From the NCBI GenBank assembly GCA_008933825.1, contig WBUF01000025.1:1-35126 (forward strand): a stretch of DNA of 35,126 bases, written 5' to 3'. Origin of the DNA: Rhodocyclaceae bacterium. GTDB taxonomy: Bacteria; Pseudomonadota; Gammaproteobacteria; Burkholderiales; Rhodocyclaceae. Every line of letters starts with the position of its first letter. The first letter of the stretch is position 1. Below are positions 1 to 7,975 of the stretch, one piece after another. Below the pieces are notes generated by a model that saw only the letters and a program-made list of their open reading frames with translations, had not been told where the DNA came from and made no database searches. Position numbers and translations under genes: made by a program.

Positions 1-144
1 CAAGCTGAAACTTCCTTGAACTCAGTATGAGCACTCAGTACCAATCAATCCACCAGAGCCTAAACCCCAGCGACCAACCAGCCAAGCACCCACACCTATC
101 GGCTGTTTAAGTTGTTAAAGAACGATGTTGCAGAGCAACGAGAG
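1..144 (-). ncRNA. 5' leader of an rRNA operon with BoxA antitermination site
   Basis: Read on the minus strand, the segment after the promoter at 151-178 carries TTCTTTAACAA at positions 122-112. This matches the core of the rrn BoxA antitermination element (TGCTCTTTAACAA in E. coli) that recruits NusB/S10. The rest, down to position 1, has no plausible ORF and would be the transcribed spacer before 16S rRNA. The 16S gene itself is not in the window, so the downstream gene is inferred. tyrS next to an rRNA operon is a familiar betaproteobacterial order. Confidence 0.8.
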
Positions 145-150
145 CCGCGC

Positions 151-198
151 ATTATACAGATCGAAAAATGCGGGTCAAGACTTTTACTGAATTATTTT
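151..198 (-). promoter_or_regulatory. Strong rRNA-type promoter with UP-like element
   Basis: On the minus strand there is a -35 TTGACC (178-173) and a perfect -10 TATAAT (156-151), 16 bp apart. A GC-rich discriminator (GCGCGGC) follows. Immediately upstream, roughly 198-179, lies an A/T-rich tract resembling an UP element. The short 16-bp spacer plus GC-rich discriminator is typical of stringently controlled rRNA promoters. The start site should be near 144, leaving BoxA about 22 nt into the transcript. Confidence 0.85.
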
Positions 199-232
199 CG
201 GCGCTCTGGTAACAGCACCAAACAAGGCCTGT

Positions 233-1432
233 TTACGAGAGAGAAACGCGTGCGAATTTACGCTTGCCGACCTGCAGCACGACGGTCACGCCAGGCTTGA
301 GAACCAGTGCCCGATCACTGACCTTCTCGCCGTCGAGCCGTACGCCGCCTTGCTCGATCATGCGCAAGGCTTCAGAAGTACTACCGGTCAGCCCGGCCTG
401 CTTGAGTACCAGCGCAATGCCCAGGCCTTCCGCACCGCAGGGAATGCTGACGTCCTCGACATCCTCCGGAATTGCCCCCTGCCTGAAGCGTGCCTCGAAA
501 TCCGCCAGGGCATCTTCGGCAGCCTGGCGCGAATGGAAGCGTTGGACAATTTCCTGCGCAAGCATAACCTTCACGTCGCGTGGATTGCGGCCTCCCGCCA
601 CCTCCTCCTTGAAGCGTGCGATCTCCTCATTGGAGCGGAAAGAGAGCAACTCATAATAGCGCCACATGAGATCGTCCGAAACCGACATCAGCTTGCCGAA
701 GATCTCCTTCGGCGGCTCGTCGATGCCGACGTAGTTGCCGTAGGACTTCGACATCTTGTTGACGCCGTCCAAGCCCTCCAGGAGGGGCATGGTCAGAATG
801 CATTGCGGCGACTGTCCATAATGCTTCTGCAGTTCGCGGCCGACCAGCAGGTTGAACTTCTGATCGGTACCGCCCAACTCGATATCGGCACGCATCGCCA
901 CGGAATCGTATCCCTGGCAAAGCGGGTAGAGGAATTCATGAATGGCGATGGGCTGGCCGCTCGCATAGCGTTTGGCGAAATCATCGCGCTCCAGCATGCG
1001 GGCCACGGTATGCTGGGCGGCCAGCTTGATCATTCCGGCCGCGCCGATCGGCTCGAACCAAGTCGAATTGAAGCAAACTTCCGTCTTGTCCGGGTCGAGT
1101 ATCTTGAACACCTGCTCCCGATAAGTCTTGGCATTCTCCAGGATCTGTTCGCGAGATAGCGGGGGGCGGGTGGCATTGCGGCCGGTCGGATCGCCGATCA
1201 TTCCCGTGAAGTCCCCGATAAGGAACATCACATGGTGACCAAGTTCCTGAAAGTGGCGCAGCTTGTTTATCAGGACGGTATGACCGAGATGTAAGTCCGG
1301 AGCGGTGGGATCAAAGCCGGCCTTGACTCGGAGCGGGCGACCTGACTTGAGCTTTTCGATCAGTTCGACTTCAATCAAGAGCTCATTGGCGCCTCGCTTG
1401 ACGAGAGAAAGGGCTTGCTGAATGTCCGTCAT
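233..1432 (-). CDS. tyrS: Tyrosyl-tRNA synthetase
   Basis: Class I aminoacyl-tRNA synthetase that charges tRNA-Tyr in the cytoplasm. The 399-residue length and sequence fit the TyrRS type with HLGH (residues 48-51) as the HIGH signature and a canonical KMSKS loop (226-230). The Rossmann core with the tyrosine pocket lies between them. The C-terminal part (about 335-399) resembles an S4 RNA-binding domain. The ATG start at 1432 is followed by the usual family N-terminus. The gene is divergent from the M23 peptidase gene and stops about 55 bp upstream of the -35 of the rRNA promoter. No clear intrinsic terminator is visible between them, so some read-through into the rRNA leader is possible. 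Confidence 0.97.
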   Translation of the reverse strand: MTDIQQALSLVKRGANELLIEVELIEKLKSGRPLRVKAGFDPTAPDLHLGHTVLINKLRHFQELGHHVMFLIGDFTGMIGDPTGRNATRPPLSREQILENAKTYREQVFKILDPDKTEVCFNSTWFEPIGAAGMIKLAAQHTVARMLERDDFAKRYASGQPIAIHEFLYPLCQGYDSVAMRADIELGGTDQKFNLLVGRELQKHYGQSPQCILTMPLLEGLDGVNKMSKSYGNYVGIDEPPKEIFGKLMSVSDDLMWRYYELLSFRSNEEIARFKEEVAGGRNPRDVKVMLAQEIVQRFHSRQAAEDALADFEARFRQGAIPEDVEDVSIPCGAEGLGIALVLKQAGLTGSTSEALRMIEQGGVRLDGEKVSDRALVLKPGVTVVLQVGKRKFARVSLS

Positions 1433-1450
1433 GATATGGGTTGCTCAGAG

Positions 1451-1479
1451 TTGGGCCTGCGCCGGATTTTTGCTACACT
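1451..1479 (+). promoter_or_regulatory. Candidate sigma-70 promoter for the M23 peptidase-anmK pair
   Basis: A -35-like TTGGGC (1451-1456) and a -10-like TACACT (1474-1479) are separated by 17 bp, placing transcription start near 1486. This lies between the divergent starts of tyrS and the peptidase. It would exclude the earliest in-frame start codons (1415, 1436) of the peptidase ORF. Confidence 0.5.
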
Positions 1480-1510
1480 CGCGCGAACCTTGTTCTACGC
1501 GCCTGCCTGT

Positions 1511-2848
1511 ATGTACTCTATGTATAACGAAAAGACGCGAATTCTAGCGCAACTTCAAACCATGCGTAACTACAGGTCTCGTCACCTCCGAGCCGGGGCC
1601 GTCGTGGCTGGCATATCACTTTTCGGTATGGTAGCGGCATTCGGCACAGCCCCGGACAGCGCAGAAATTCTGGAGCATCAGCGCGTCGTCGTCGAGCAGC
1701 TTCGCACTGCGTCCGGCACCACCGAGGCTGCCGATAACGCATTTTTCGTTCGCGAAGAACGCATTCAGCGCGGCGATACGGTAGCCGCGCTGCTTGCCCG
1801 CTTGGGCGTGCAGGACGAACACGCCTTTTCCTATCTGCGCCAGCAACCGGGAACCCAGCCGATATTCCGCCAGCTACGCCCCGGCAAGCTCGTTACGGCA
1901 CGAACCAGCGAGTCGGGCGAACTGCTCGCCCTCTCGTTCCCTTTGAACGGTCCAAATGACCAATCCCTTGTTGTCGAAAGGCGCGATGGGCAACTGTACT
2001 CAGACGAACGGGCCTTTGCACTCTCGCCGCGTATCTTGATGAAGTCTGGCGAAATCCGCACCTCGCTCTTTGCAGCCACCGACAGCATCGGTTTGCCCGA
2101 TAGCGTCGCAATCCAGATGGCCGATATATTCGGCGGTGACATCGACTTCCACCGCGATCTGCGCAAGGGAGACCGCTTCAGCATCGTGTATGAGATGCTC
2201 TTCAGCCAAGGGCATCCAGTGCGCAGCGGCCGTATTCTGGCTGCGGAATTCATCAACGATGGGAAAGCTTTCAGCGCGATTTGGTTCGAGAACGAGCACG
2301 GCCAAGGCTATTACACTGCCGACGGCAAGAACATCCGCAAGGCCTTCCTGCGTTCGCCCCTCGAGTTTTCACGGGTAACTTCGGGCTTTTCCCATTCACG
2401 GCTTCATCCGATCCATCAGATTTGGCGGGCCCACAAAGGCGTTGATTATGGTGCCCCGATCGGTACCAGGGTAAAGGCCACAGGTGACGGAATCGTTGAT
2501 TTCGCTGGGAAGCATGGTGGGTATGGCAATTTGGTAGTCATTCGGCATCAGGGGCGTTTCACCACACACTATGCCCATCTAAACGGTTTCGCCCAAAGTC
2601 TGCGCAAGGGTATGCGAGTCAGTCAAGGAGACGTGATTGGCTATGTCGGCAAAACCGGCTGGGCGACCGGCCCGCACCTCCATTACGAGTTCCGCATCAA
2701 TAATATCCACCAGAATCCGTTATCCCTCGCGCTACCGAACGCACCTCCTCTGACGCCAGAATATATGGCAGAATTCAGGCGACGCGCCGAGCCACTCTTT
2801 TTCCGTCTCGATCATATCCGCGGCATGAGCCTCGCATTGCTCGACTAG
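1511..2848 (+). CDS. M23-family peptidoglycan DD-endopeptidase, membrane-anchored
   Basis: Zinc metallopeptidase predicted to cleave peptidoglycan cross-links in the periplasm. Near the N-terminus, after a basic stretch, there is one hydrophobic segment (AGAVVAGISLFGMVAAFG) that is probably a membrane anchor or signal. A middle region beginning around EERIQRGDTVAALLARLG resembles the Csd3/OapA-type N-terminal domains of MepM/ShyA-like enzymes. The C-terminal LytM/M23 domain keeps the zinc and catalytic signatures: HKGVDYGAP (H and D), THYAHL, and GPHLHYEF (HxH). Catalytic activity is therefore expected. The start is uncertain: 1511, 1520 and 1562 are all in frame and none has a clear Shine-Dalgarno sequence; 1511 is chosen as the first after the predicted promoter. 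anmK follows 27 bp downstream, probably in the same operon. Confidence 0.9.
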   Translation: MYSMYNEKTRILAQLQTMRNYRSRHLRAGAVVAGISLFGMVAAFGTAPDSAEILEHQRVVVEQLRTASGTTEAADNAFFVREERIQRGDTVAALLARLGVQDEHAFSYLRQQPGTQPIFRQLRPGKLVTARTSESGELLALSFPLNGPNDQSLVVERRDGQLYSDERAFALSPRILMKSGEIRTSLFAATDSIGLPDSVAIQMADIFGGDIDFHRDLRKGDRFSIVYEMLFSQGHPVRSGRILAAEFINDGKAFSAIWFENEHGQGYYTADGKNIRKAFLRSPLEFSRVTSGFSHSRLHPIHQIWRAHKGVDYGAPIGTRVKATGDGIVDFAGKHGGYGNLVVIRHQGRFTTHYAHLNGFAQSLRKGMRVSQGDVIGYVGKTGWATGPHLHYEFRINNIHQNPLSLALPNAPPLTPEYMAEFRRRAEPLFFRLDHIRGMSLALLD

Positions 2849-2875
2849 CCATCATCTTGTTCGAGGCAAAGCTGG

Positions 2876-3997
2876 ATGAATTCCGGCCAATCCCGGAGAA
2901 TAACCGACAGCGAGCTCTTCGTCGGGCTGATGTCAGGCACCAGTCTGGATGGCATAGACGCCGTGCTTGCCGACTTCAGCGCTCATTCATGTCTTCTTAC
3001 CGCAACTCACTACGTTCCCTTCCAACAGGACCTTAGGGAACGGCTGATGGCCTTGCAGTTCGAGGGGCCCAACGAGTTGCATTGCGCCGCATTGCTCGGC
3101 AATGAACTTGCCCGGCTCTATCACAAGGCTGTGGCCGGATTGATCGAGAAGGCAGAAACGAAGGCTGCCTCGGTCAGGGCTATCGGTTGCCATGGTCAAA
3201 CCGTCCGTCACAATCCGCTGAATGGCTACACGCTTCAGTTGGGTAACCCTGCACTGCTGGCCGAACTCAGTAATATCTGTGTTGTCGCCGATTTCCGCAG
3301 CAGGGACATGGCTGCCGGCGGACAGGGGGCCCCGCTTGTTCCCGCCTTTCACGAAGCCATATTTCGCGTTCCCGATAAACACCGCGTCGTTCTAAATCTT
3401 GGCGGCATAGCAAACATCACCGATTTGCGTCCCGACGGCATTACAGCCGGTTTCGATACCGGCCCCGGGAACATGCTGCTCGACGCATGGGCGCAGCGAA
3501 ACAGAGGACAAGCCTACGATGCTGGCGGCGCTTGGGCCGCCAGCGGCAAGCCTATCCAGCACTTGCTTGGCGTCTTGCTGACCCATCCGTTTTTCACTGC
3601 AGATCCCCCAAAGAGTTGCGGTCGCGAACAATTCAACCTGGGCTGGCTGGAATCGAAGCTGCATGGCTTCGCGTCTGCGGAAGATGTTCAGGCCACGCTC
3701 CTAGAACTCACAGCGGTATCCGCGGCTACCGCCGTCACGCGTTGGTGCGGCAAGCCAGACGAACTTGTCATTTGTGGCGGTGGTGCACACAATCATTCGC
3801 TGCTGAAGCGACTCAGGGTACTCTTGCCAAATACCGCTGTTCTGACGAGCGATCGGTTTGGTATTGGTCCAGACTGGGTTGAAGCCATGGCATTCGCTTG
3901 GCTTGCAAGACAAGCTTTGCATGGCCTGGCGGGAAATATGCCTGCAGTCACCGGGGCGAAGGCGCCGCGCGTTCTGGGCGCCATTTACCCGCGATGA
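2876..3997 (+). CDS. anmK: Anhydro-N-acetylmuramic acid kinase
   Basis: Phosphorylates 1,6-anhydro-MurNAc with ring opening to give MurNAc-6-phosphate, in cytoplasmic peptidoglycan recycling. The 373-residue length is normal for the family. Key signatures are the N-terminal LFVGLMSGTSLDGIDAVLADF-type phosphate-binding segment, GCHGQTVRH, GQGAPLVPAFHEA, NLGGIANIT, the GFDTGPGN motif and a C-terminal CGGGAHN motif. All are characteristic of AnmK in the actin/hexokinase-like ATPase fold. It lies directly downstream of a peptidoglycan endopeptidase, which fits a wall turnover and recycling pair. A strong hairpin follows its stop codon. Confidence 0.97.
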   Translation: MNSGQSRRITDSELFVGLMSGTSLDGIDAVLADFSAHSCLLTATHYVPFQQDLRERLMALQFEGPNELHCAALLGNELARLYHKAVAGLIEKAETKAASVRAIGCHGQTVRHNPLNGYTLQLGNPALLAELSNICVVADFRSRDMAAGGQGAPLVPAFHEAIFRVPDKHRVVLNLGGIANITDLRPDGITAGFDTGPGNMLLDAWAQRNRGQAYDAGGAWAASGKPIQHLLGVLLTHPFFTADPPKSCGREQFNLGWLESKLHGFASAEDVQATLLELTAVSAATAVTRWCGKPDELVICGGGAHNHSLLKRLRVLLPNTAVLTSDRFGIGPDWVEAMAFAWLARQALHGLAGNMPAVTGAKAPRVLGAIYPR

Positions 3998-3998
3998 C

Positions 3999-4023
3999 AA
4001 AAAAGGGGGCACAGGCCCCCTTT
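3999..4023 (-). terminator. Intrinsic terminator between anmK and erpA (bidirectional hairpin)
   Basis: A perfect 9-bp stem (AAAGGGGGC at 4002-4010, GCCCCCTTT at 4015-4023) encloses an ACAG loop. On the minus strand the hairpin is followed by a run of six T (A6 at 3999-4004 on the plus strand), so it is a strong terminator for erpA. On the plus strand the T-tract is shorter, but the hairpin can also stop anmK transcription. Confidence 0.9.
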
Positions 4024-4043
4024 CCGTTCAACGCGTTCGTGTC

Positions 4044-4391
4044 CTACACATTAAATGAAGAGCCGCAGCCGCATGTCGAGGTTGCATTCGGGTTCTTAAT
4101 GACGAATTGCGACCCTTCCAACCCTTCGGTGTAATCGATTTCCGCTCCAACCAAATACTGATAGCTCATCGGGTCTATTAGCAGAGTGACGCCGTTCTTC
4201 TGCATAACGGTGTCATCTTCATTCTGGACCTCGTCGAAGGTGAATCCATACTGAAAGCCTGAGCAACCGCCACCTGTTACGAAGACACGCAATTTGAGGT
4301 CGGCGTTGCCTTCCTCCTCGATCAGTTCGCGCACCTTGTTGGCGGCATTGTCCGTAAAGACGAGCGGTGATATTTCAGTTACAGCATTCAT
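4044..4391 (-). CDS. erpA: Iron-sulfur cluster insertion protein ErpA
   Basis: A-type (HesB/IscA) iron-sulfur carrier that delivers Fe-S clusters to apo-proteins. The start at 4391 is preferred because GGGAG lies 6-7 nt upstream; an upstream in-frame ATG (4409) would read through this ribosome-binding site. The resulting 115-residue protein has the three conserved cluster ligands: C43 in [10 protein letters not shown] and C107/C109 in the C-terminal TCGCGSSF. The [22 protein letters not shown] segment is typical of ErpA rather than IscA. It is the last gene of a minus-strand run and ends at the hairpin at 3999-4023. Confidence 0.95.
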   Translation of the reverse strand: MNAVTEISPLVFTDNAANKVRELIEEEGNADLKLRVFVTGGGCSGFQYGFTFDEVQNEDDTVMQKNGVTLLIDPMSYQYLVGAEIDYTEGLEGSQFVIKNPNATSTCGCGSSFNV

Positions 4392-4459
4392 TGGAAGCTC
4401 CCGAATCAATTAATATCTGAAATTACATAAAGCTGGTCGGTTGCGAAGTCAATTCGGAA

Positions 4460-4870
4460 TCAATTGCTTGACGCCAGTTTGAGCTCAACCGTCTTGCCCG
4501 TACCGCCCTGATGCACCAACCTGCCCTGAACGATAGCTCCCAAGTGCATTTCCAGACTATTGTACTGAACATCACCTGTGACGCGCGCACGCGGTTGGAG
4601 TTCAAGAAACTCGCTCGAATAGACCGGTCCGATGATCGTTCCGTTAATAACTAAATGGGAAACGTGGATTTCTCCCTCTATGCGGGCATGCTCGCTCAGG
4701 ACGAGCGTGCCACCCCCGTCGCCGGTCGATCGAACATTCCCCTTAACTTCGCCATCGACACGCAATCCGCCGACGAAAGTTACGTCGCCCTCAATTTTCG
4801 TTCCAGCCCCGATCAGGCTGTCGATTCGACTCTGAAGCTTACTGGATGCTTTGTCCTTTTTGAGAAACAT
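4460..4870 (-). CDS. Bactofilin family cytoskeletal protein
   Basis: Polymer-forming cytoskeletal protein (DUF583/bactofilin). In this family a right-handed beta-helix core self-assembles into filaments that organise cell-envelope processes. The 136-residue protein has a charged N-terminal tail (MFLKKDKASSKLQSRIDSLI), then repeating six-residue beta-helical rungs with the typical G.V.G.L.V.G pattern (FVGGLRVDGEVKGNV, then HARIEGEIHV, then GPVYSSEFLELQPRARVTGDV), and a short C-terminal tail. A strong AAAGGAGG ribosome-binding site precedes the ATG. Its position next to the DUF6776-like membrane protein suggests a shared envelope role; this is inference. No specific symbol is given because bactofilin names differ between species. 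Confidence 0.93.
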   Translation of the reverse strand: MFLKKDKASSKLQSRIDSLIGAGTKIEGDVTFVGGLRVDGEVKGNVRSTGDGGGTLVLSEHARIEGEIHVSHLVINGTIIGPVYSSEFLELQPRARVTGDVQYNSLEMHLGAIVQGRLVHQGGTGKTVELKLASSN

Positions 4871-4882
4871 GCATTCCTCCTT

Positions 4883-5653
4883 TTATAGCATAACAGTCTG
4901 AGTCGCGCGCGTTGCTCCATCCTGAATCAGACGCGCCTCGACACTTGTGACTTGGGCCCCCGGGGGTACTTGAAAGGAGCCATCCACGCGCTGGAAATAC
5001 TTGAATTTCAGATCGAATCTTTGCCGAGCGGGATCATTCTGCTCGGGCAAGACCATCATAGCATCTTTGCCCGCCTGGCGCAGGTTGATCAACAATTGAA
5101 CGCTGCCACGAAACTCGCGATCTTTTTTACCGCCTTGCGCTGCCACCAACAGCCGATAACGGTACTGCCCTTGAGTCCCGTTCGCTTCAACATGCAGGCG
5201 ATTGATGGTAAAGGCTGCCTCCTTTCCATCGGCAGATGCCAGGTTTTCGAAGAAGGCCAACTCTTCTTTGAGCCTGCCATTTACTTGTTCAAGTGCCTTA
5301 ACTTGGCGGATCAGTTGTTCCTGTGCCGTGCGCTCGATCCGCACATTGCTTTCCCCGGCACTGGCCAATGAACGCAGTTTGGCAGCCTCTTCCTGCAATA
5401 GATCAACCCGTGCGCGCAAGGTGGTTATTTCCTGCTCTGTCTCACGCCTGTCGAACCCGGCAATTTTTCGTCCTGCATCATATATCCAGCCGGCCAAGGC
5501 GATGGAAATGGATAGAACAGAAATGGTCGCCAGTGCGCGCCAATACCACGGGATGTGAGTGCGAACCGCGACCTTGGGTGCGGAAATACCGAAACGGCTG
5601 CGCAGTCGGCGCAGTGTTATGGCAATACGGGAATCTGCGTAAGCCCGGCGCAC
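4883..5653 (-). CDS. DUF6776-like membrane-anchored coiled-coil protein
   Basis: The function is unknown. The 256-residue protein has a basic cytoplasmic N-terminus, one transmembrane helix (about residues 37-58, [21 protein letters not shown]), a long coiled coil rich in E/L/R heptads (about 70-145), and a C-terminal periplasmic beta-rich domain. This layout matches the DUF6776 family often encoded near bactofilin genes in betaproteobacteria; the family name is recalled, not searched. The start is a GTG at 5653, so the gene overlaps the end of argC by 37 bp. A later start is possible but would remove part of the basic tail. Translational coupling with argC is plausible. Confidence 0.8.
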   Translation of the reverse strand: MRRAYADSRIAITLRRLRSRFGISAPKVAVRTHIPWYWRALATISVLSISIALAGWIYDAGRKIAGFDRRETEQEITTLRARVDLLQEEAAKLRSLASAGESNVRIERTAQEQLIRQVKALEQVNGRLKEELAFFENLASADGKEAAFTINRLHVEANGTQGQYRYRLLVAAQGGKKDREFRGSVQLLINLRQAGKDAMMVLPEQNDPARQRFDLKFKYFQRVDGSFQVPPGAQVTSVEARLIQDGATRATQTVML

Positions 5654-6645
5654 TCGTCAATTCCGAACATGATGTTCATGTTTTGCACAGCCTGTCCTGC
5701 TGCGCCCTTGACCAGATTGTCAATCACGGAAAGAACCACCAGGATGTTGCCGCCCTGTGGTCTATGCAGAGCAATCCTGCAAGTATTTGCAGCGCGTACC
5801 GAACGCGTTTCAGGATGGCTGGCAAAGGGCAGTACGTCGACGAATGGTTCGTTCTTGTAACGCGTTTCGTACACAGCCTGAAAATCCGCTTCTCTTGATA
5901 TCCGGGCATACAACGTGGCATGGATGCCGCGGATCATGGGAGTAAGATGTGGCACGAAGGTCAGGCTGATCGGCTTGTCCGCCGCAATAGACAGCCCCTG
6001 ACGTATCTCAGGCAAATGCCTATGGCCGGCGACACCATACGCCTTGAAGTTATCCGAGGCTTCAGAGAAGAGCGTATGCACTTCCGTCTTTCGGCCAGCA
6101 CCGGATACTCCCGATTTCGCATCGGCAATCAGATTGTCGGTATCGACCAATCCAGCTTCGACCAGGGGCAGGAAGCCCAACTGAACTGCTGTCGGGTAAC
6201 AACCCGGGTTCGCTACGAGACGAGCGGACCTGATTTCTTCCCTGTTAGATTCTGGCAGTCCATAAACCGTTTCTGCTATCAGCTCGGGAGCGGCATGCTT
6301 CATGCCGTACCATTTTTCCCATTCGGTAACATCCTTGATTCGGAAATCCGCCGCCAGGTCAATTACGCGAACACCCGCTTCAAGCAGAGCCCGCGCCTGG
6401 CCCATGGCAATGCCGTTCGGCGTAGCGAAGAATACCAAATCACAGCCATTCAAAGACGTCGCATCGGGTGCCACAAAGTCCAGGGATACGCGTCCGCGCA
6501 GGCTGGGAAACATGTCAGCCACCGCGCTGCCGGCCTCTCCTCGTGAAGTGATGGCCTTCAATTTGACTTGCGGATGTTGCGCGAGAAGGCGCAGCAGCTC
6601 CACCCCTGTATAGCCAGTCCCACCGACTATGCCGACCTTAATCAT
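5617..6645 (-). CDS. argC: N-acetyl-gamma-glutamyl-phosphate reductase
   Basis: NADPH-dependent reduction of N-acetylglutamyl-5-phosphate, the third step of arginine biosynthesis. The ATG at 6645 is preceded by GGGAGAAC at good spacing and gives the family N-terminus [20 protein letters not shown] with the dinucleotide-binding GxxGxxG. The catalytic cysteine is C149 in ANPGCYPTA, and the length of 342 residues is normal. The long upstream extension of the open frame is not coding. argB, the preceding step, is also in this window (24944-25831) but nearly 20 kb away on the other strand, so the arginine genes are dispersed. Confidence 0.97.
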   Translation of the reverse strand: MIKVGIVGGTGYTGVELLRLLAQHPQVKLKAITSRGEAGSAVADMFPSLRGRVSLDFVAPDATSLNGCDLVFFATPNGIAMGQARALLEAGVRVIDLAADFRIKDVTEWEKWYGMKHAAPELIAETVYGLPESNREEIRSARLVANPGCYPTAVQLGFLPLVEAGLVDTDNLIADAKSGVSGAGRKTEVHTLFSEASDNFKAYGVAGHRHLPEIRQGLSIAADKPISLTFVPHLTPMIRGIHATLYARISREADFQAVYETRYKNEPFVDVLPFASHPETRSVRAANTCRIALHRPQGGNILVVLSVIDNLVKGAAGQAVQNMNIMFGIDECAGLTQIPVLP

Positions 6646-6792
6646 CAAGTTCTCCCACCCCGGAAAGAGTGATGGTAATGCACGGATTCCATGCCAGGCA
6701 ATGTTGCCTTGCCGTTCAGCTAACTCATCCCCTTGTCGGACGAGTAGAGGGCTTTCACCTCCAAGTAAGTGGCCCTGCTGGGCGCACCAACG

Positions 6793-6818
6793 AAAAAGCC
6801 GCCTGTCGGCGGCTTTCG
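6793..6818 (-). terminator. Intrinsic terminator of the rplM-rpsI operon
   Basis: A perfect 9-bp stem (AAAGCCGCC at 6795-6803, GGCGGCTTT at 6808-6816) with a TGTC loop. On the minus strand it is followed by five T (plus-strand A run 6793-6797). It sits just after the rpsI stop, so argC must have its own promoter in 6646-6790, where I could not single out one. Confidence 0.9.
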
Positions 6819-6835
6819 AATCGCTCCAGCGTCGA

Positions 6836-7228
6836 TTAACGCTTGGAGAACTGTTTGCGGCGACGGGCCTTGTGCAATCCCACCTTTTTGCGCTCAACCT
6901 CGCGCGCATCTCGGGTAACGAAGCCAGCCTTCGACAGGATGGGCTTCAGTGCCGAATCATACTCAATCAATGCCCGGGTAATGCCATGCCGCACAGCACC
7001 AGCCTGGCCTGACTCACCTCCACCGCACACATTGACCAGAATGTCGAATGTGCCAGCATGCTGAGTCAGCTCCAGCGGTTGCCGCACGACCATGCGTCCC
7101 GTCTCGCGGGAAAAGAACTCGTCAACCGGTTTCTCATTTACGACAAACTTGCCGCTGCCGGCTTTCATAAATACACGGGCAACCGCAGTCTTGCGTCGAC
7201 CGGTACCGTAATAGTAATTCACAGCCAT
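6836..7228 (-). CDS. rpsI: 30S ribosomal protein S9
   Basis: Small-subunit head protein whose basic C-terminal tail reaches toward P-site tRNA. The 130-residue sequence is canonical: [15 protein letters not shown] near the N-terminus, the [19 protein letters not shown] core, and the diagnostic C-terminus [11 protein letters not shown]. It lies 2 bp downstream of rplM in the standard rplM-rpsI operon and is followed by a strong terminator. Confidence 0.99.
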   Translation of the reverse strand: MAVNYYYGTGRRKTAVARVFMKAGSGKFVVNEKPVDEFFSRETGRMVVRQPLELTQHAGTFDILVNVCGGGESGQAGAVRHGITRALIEYDSALKPILSKAGFVTRDAREVERKKVGLHKARRRKQFSKR

Positions 7229-7230
7229 TC

Positions 7231-7659
7231 TTAAATCTCCAGCGTCTTAGGTTGCTGGGCAGCATGCGGATGACTGCCGCCAGCATAAACCTTCAGTTTC
7301 TTGATCATGGAGTAACCAAGCGGACCTTTCGGCAGCATGCCTTTGACGGCCTTTTCGAGCACGCGTGCAGGCGCACGTTGCTGCAGCTTCGTGAATGTGT
7401 CCTCGTAGATGCCGCCCGGGTATCCGGAATGCCGGTAATACACCTTCTGCCCGGCCTTAGCTCCAGTCACACGCAACTTTTCGGCATTGACTACAACGAT
7501 GAAGTCGCCGGTGTCGACGTGGGGGGTATATACGGGTTTGTGCTTGCCTCGCAGTCGGCGAGCGATTTCGGTTGCAAGCCGACCTAGAACCTTGTCCGTC
7601 GCATCTATGACAAACCAGTCTCGCTCGACCTCATGCTGTTTGGCTGAAAACGTTTTCAT
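7231..7659 (-). CDS. rplM: 50S ribosomal protein L13
   Basis: Early-assembly large-subunit protein. The 142-residue product begins [20 protein letters not shown] at the ATG at 7659, with GAGG upstream; the in-frame extension to 7722 is not part of the family and would run through the predicted promoter. Typical signatures are [32 protein letters not shown] and the [20 protein letters not shown] segment. It is the first gene of the rplM-rpsI operon. Confidence 0.99.
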   Translation of the reverse strand: MKTFSAKQHEVERDWFVIDATDKVLGRLATEIARRLRGKHKPVYTPHVDTGDFIVVVNAEKLRVTGAKAGQKVYYRHSGYPGGIYEDTFTKLQQRAPARVLEKAVKGMLPKGPLGYSMIKKLKVYAGGSHPHAAQQPKTLEI

Positions 7660-7705
7660 GGCATAACCTCTACAGCTTTTTGCTGCGAAATGCGGAAAGC
7701 TTGTT

Positions 7706-7735
7706 ATTCTATTGCAGTTCAACGTTATGTGTCAA
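7706..7735 (-). promoter_or_regulatory. Promoter of the rplM-rpsI operon
   Basis: On the minus strand a perfect -35 TTGACA (7735-7730) and a -10 TAGAAT (7711-7706) are separated by 18 bp. They lie about 47 bp upstream of the rplM start codon, giving a leader of roughly 40 nt. In E. coli L13 can bind its own leader, but no specific operator structure was identified here. Confidence 0.8.
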
Positions 7736-7812
7736 ACCATGTGGTGATCTGGTTGTGCCCAATCTAGACTGAGCCAGGCTATTGGATACGGGAAGCCATG
7801 CAGGAGACCATG

Positions 7813-7841
7813 AAAAAAAACGCGACCCGCATCGGGTCGCG
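7813..7841 (-). terminator. Intrinsic terminator of the candidate small RNA
   Basis: A perfect 9-bp stem (CGCGACCCG at 7821-7829, CGGGTCGCG at 7833-7841) closes a CAT loop. On the minus strand it is followed by eight consecutive T (A8 at 7813-7820). It does not follow any recognised protein gene, which is what draws attention to the small RNA upstream of it. Confidence 0.9.
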
Positions 7842-7920
7842 CTAAATCCACACCAAAGGAGGAGGGTGGAGGAGACAATTCCTGAGTGCCAAACCATCTT
7901 GGATCATCCAGCACTCGAAC
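7813..7920 (-). ncRNA. Candidate trans-acting small RNA with anti-Shine-Dalgarno motifs
   Basis: A minus-strand unit of about 108 nt with its own promoter (7927-7955) and terminator (7813-7841). From the predicted 5' end it has a stem-loop whose arms are GAGTGC and GCACTC (about 7913-7886, inner pairing CCAA/TTGG). Then comes an unpaired pyrimidine stretch with two CUCCUCC motifs (about 7876-7858; GTCTCCTCCACCCTCCTCC). The GC-rich terminator stem and eight U follow. CU-rich single-stranded motifs complementary to ribosome-binding sites between a 5' hairpin and a Rho-independent terminator are the hallmark of Hfq-type regulatory RNAs that block translation. An overlapping minus-strand ORF exists but runs through the terminator, so a coding role is unlikely. 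No known family assignment is claimed. Confidence 0.7.
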
Positions 7921-7926
7921 TGTTTC

Positions 7927-7975
7927 AGTATTGCAGAACATATTGTGCGTTGCAAGATATTTTGTGCGCCGCACA
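7927..7975 (-). promoter_or_regulatory. Small-RNA promoter with two TGC-N3-GCA dyads
   Basis: On the minus strand there is a -35 TTGCAA (7955-7950) and a -10 AATACT (7932-7927) with a 17-bp spacer, giving a start near 7920. Two similar dyads are present: TGCGTTGCA (7946-7954), overlapping the -35, and TGCGCCGCA (7965-7973) inside the perfect 6-1-6 palindrome TGTGCGCCGCACA (7963/7964-7975). Their centres are 19 bp apart. TGC-N3-GCA resembles the CTGC-N3/4-GCAG site described for the polyhydroxyalkanoate regulator PhaR in Paracoccus; applying that here is only a guess. The position over and upstream of the -35 fits a repressor or activator operator pair. Confidence 0.55.

Noticed and set aside
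350..1159. Long plus-strand ORF (269 codons) opposite tyrS
   Set aside because: It is antisense to a fully convincing tyrS, with no ribosome-binding site or family resemblance; a codon-bias shadow.
7732..7974. Minus-strand ORF of 80 codons covering the candidate small RNA
   Set aside because: It reads straight through a GC hairpin with a U8 terminator, lacks a ribosome-binding site, and its sequence is dominated by the CU-rich motif; an RNA is the better explanation.
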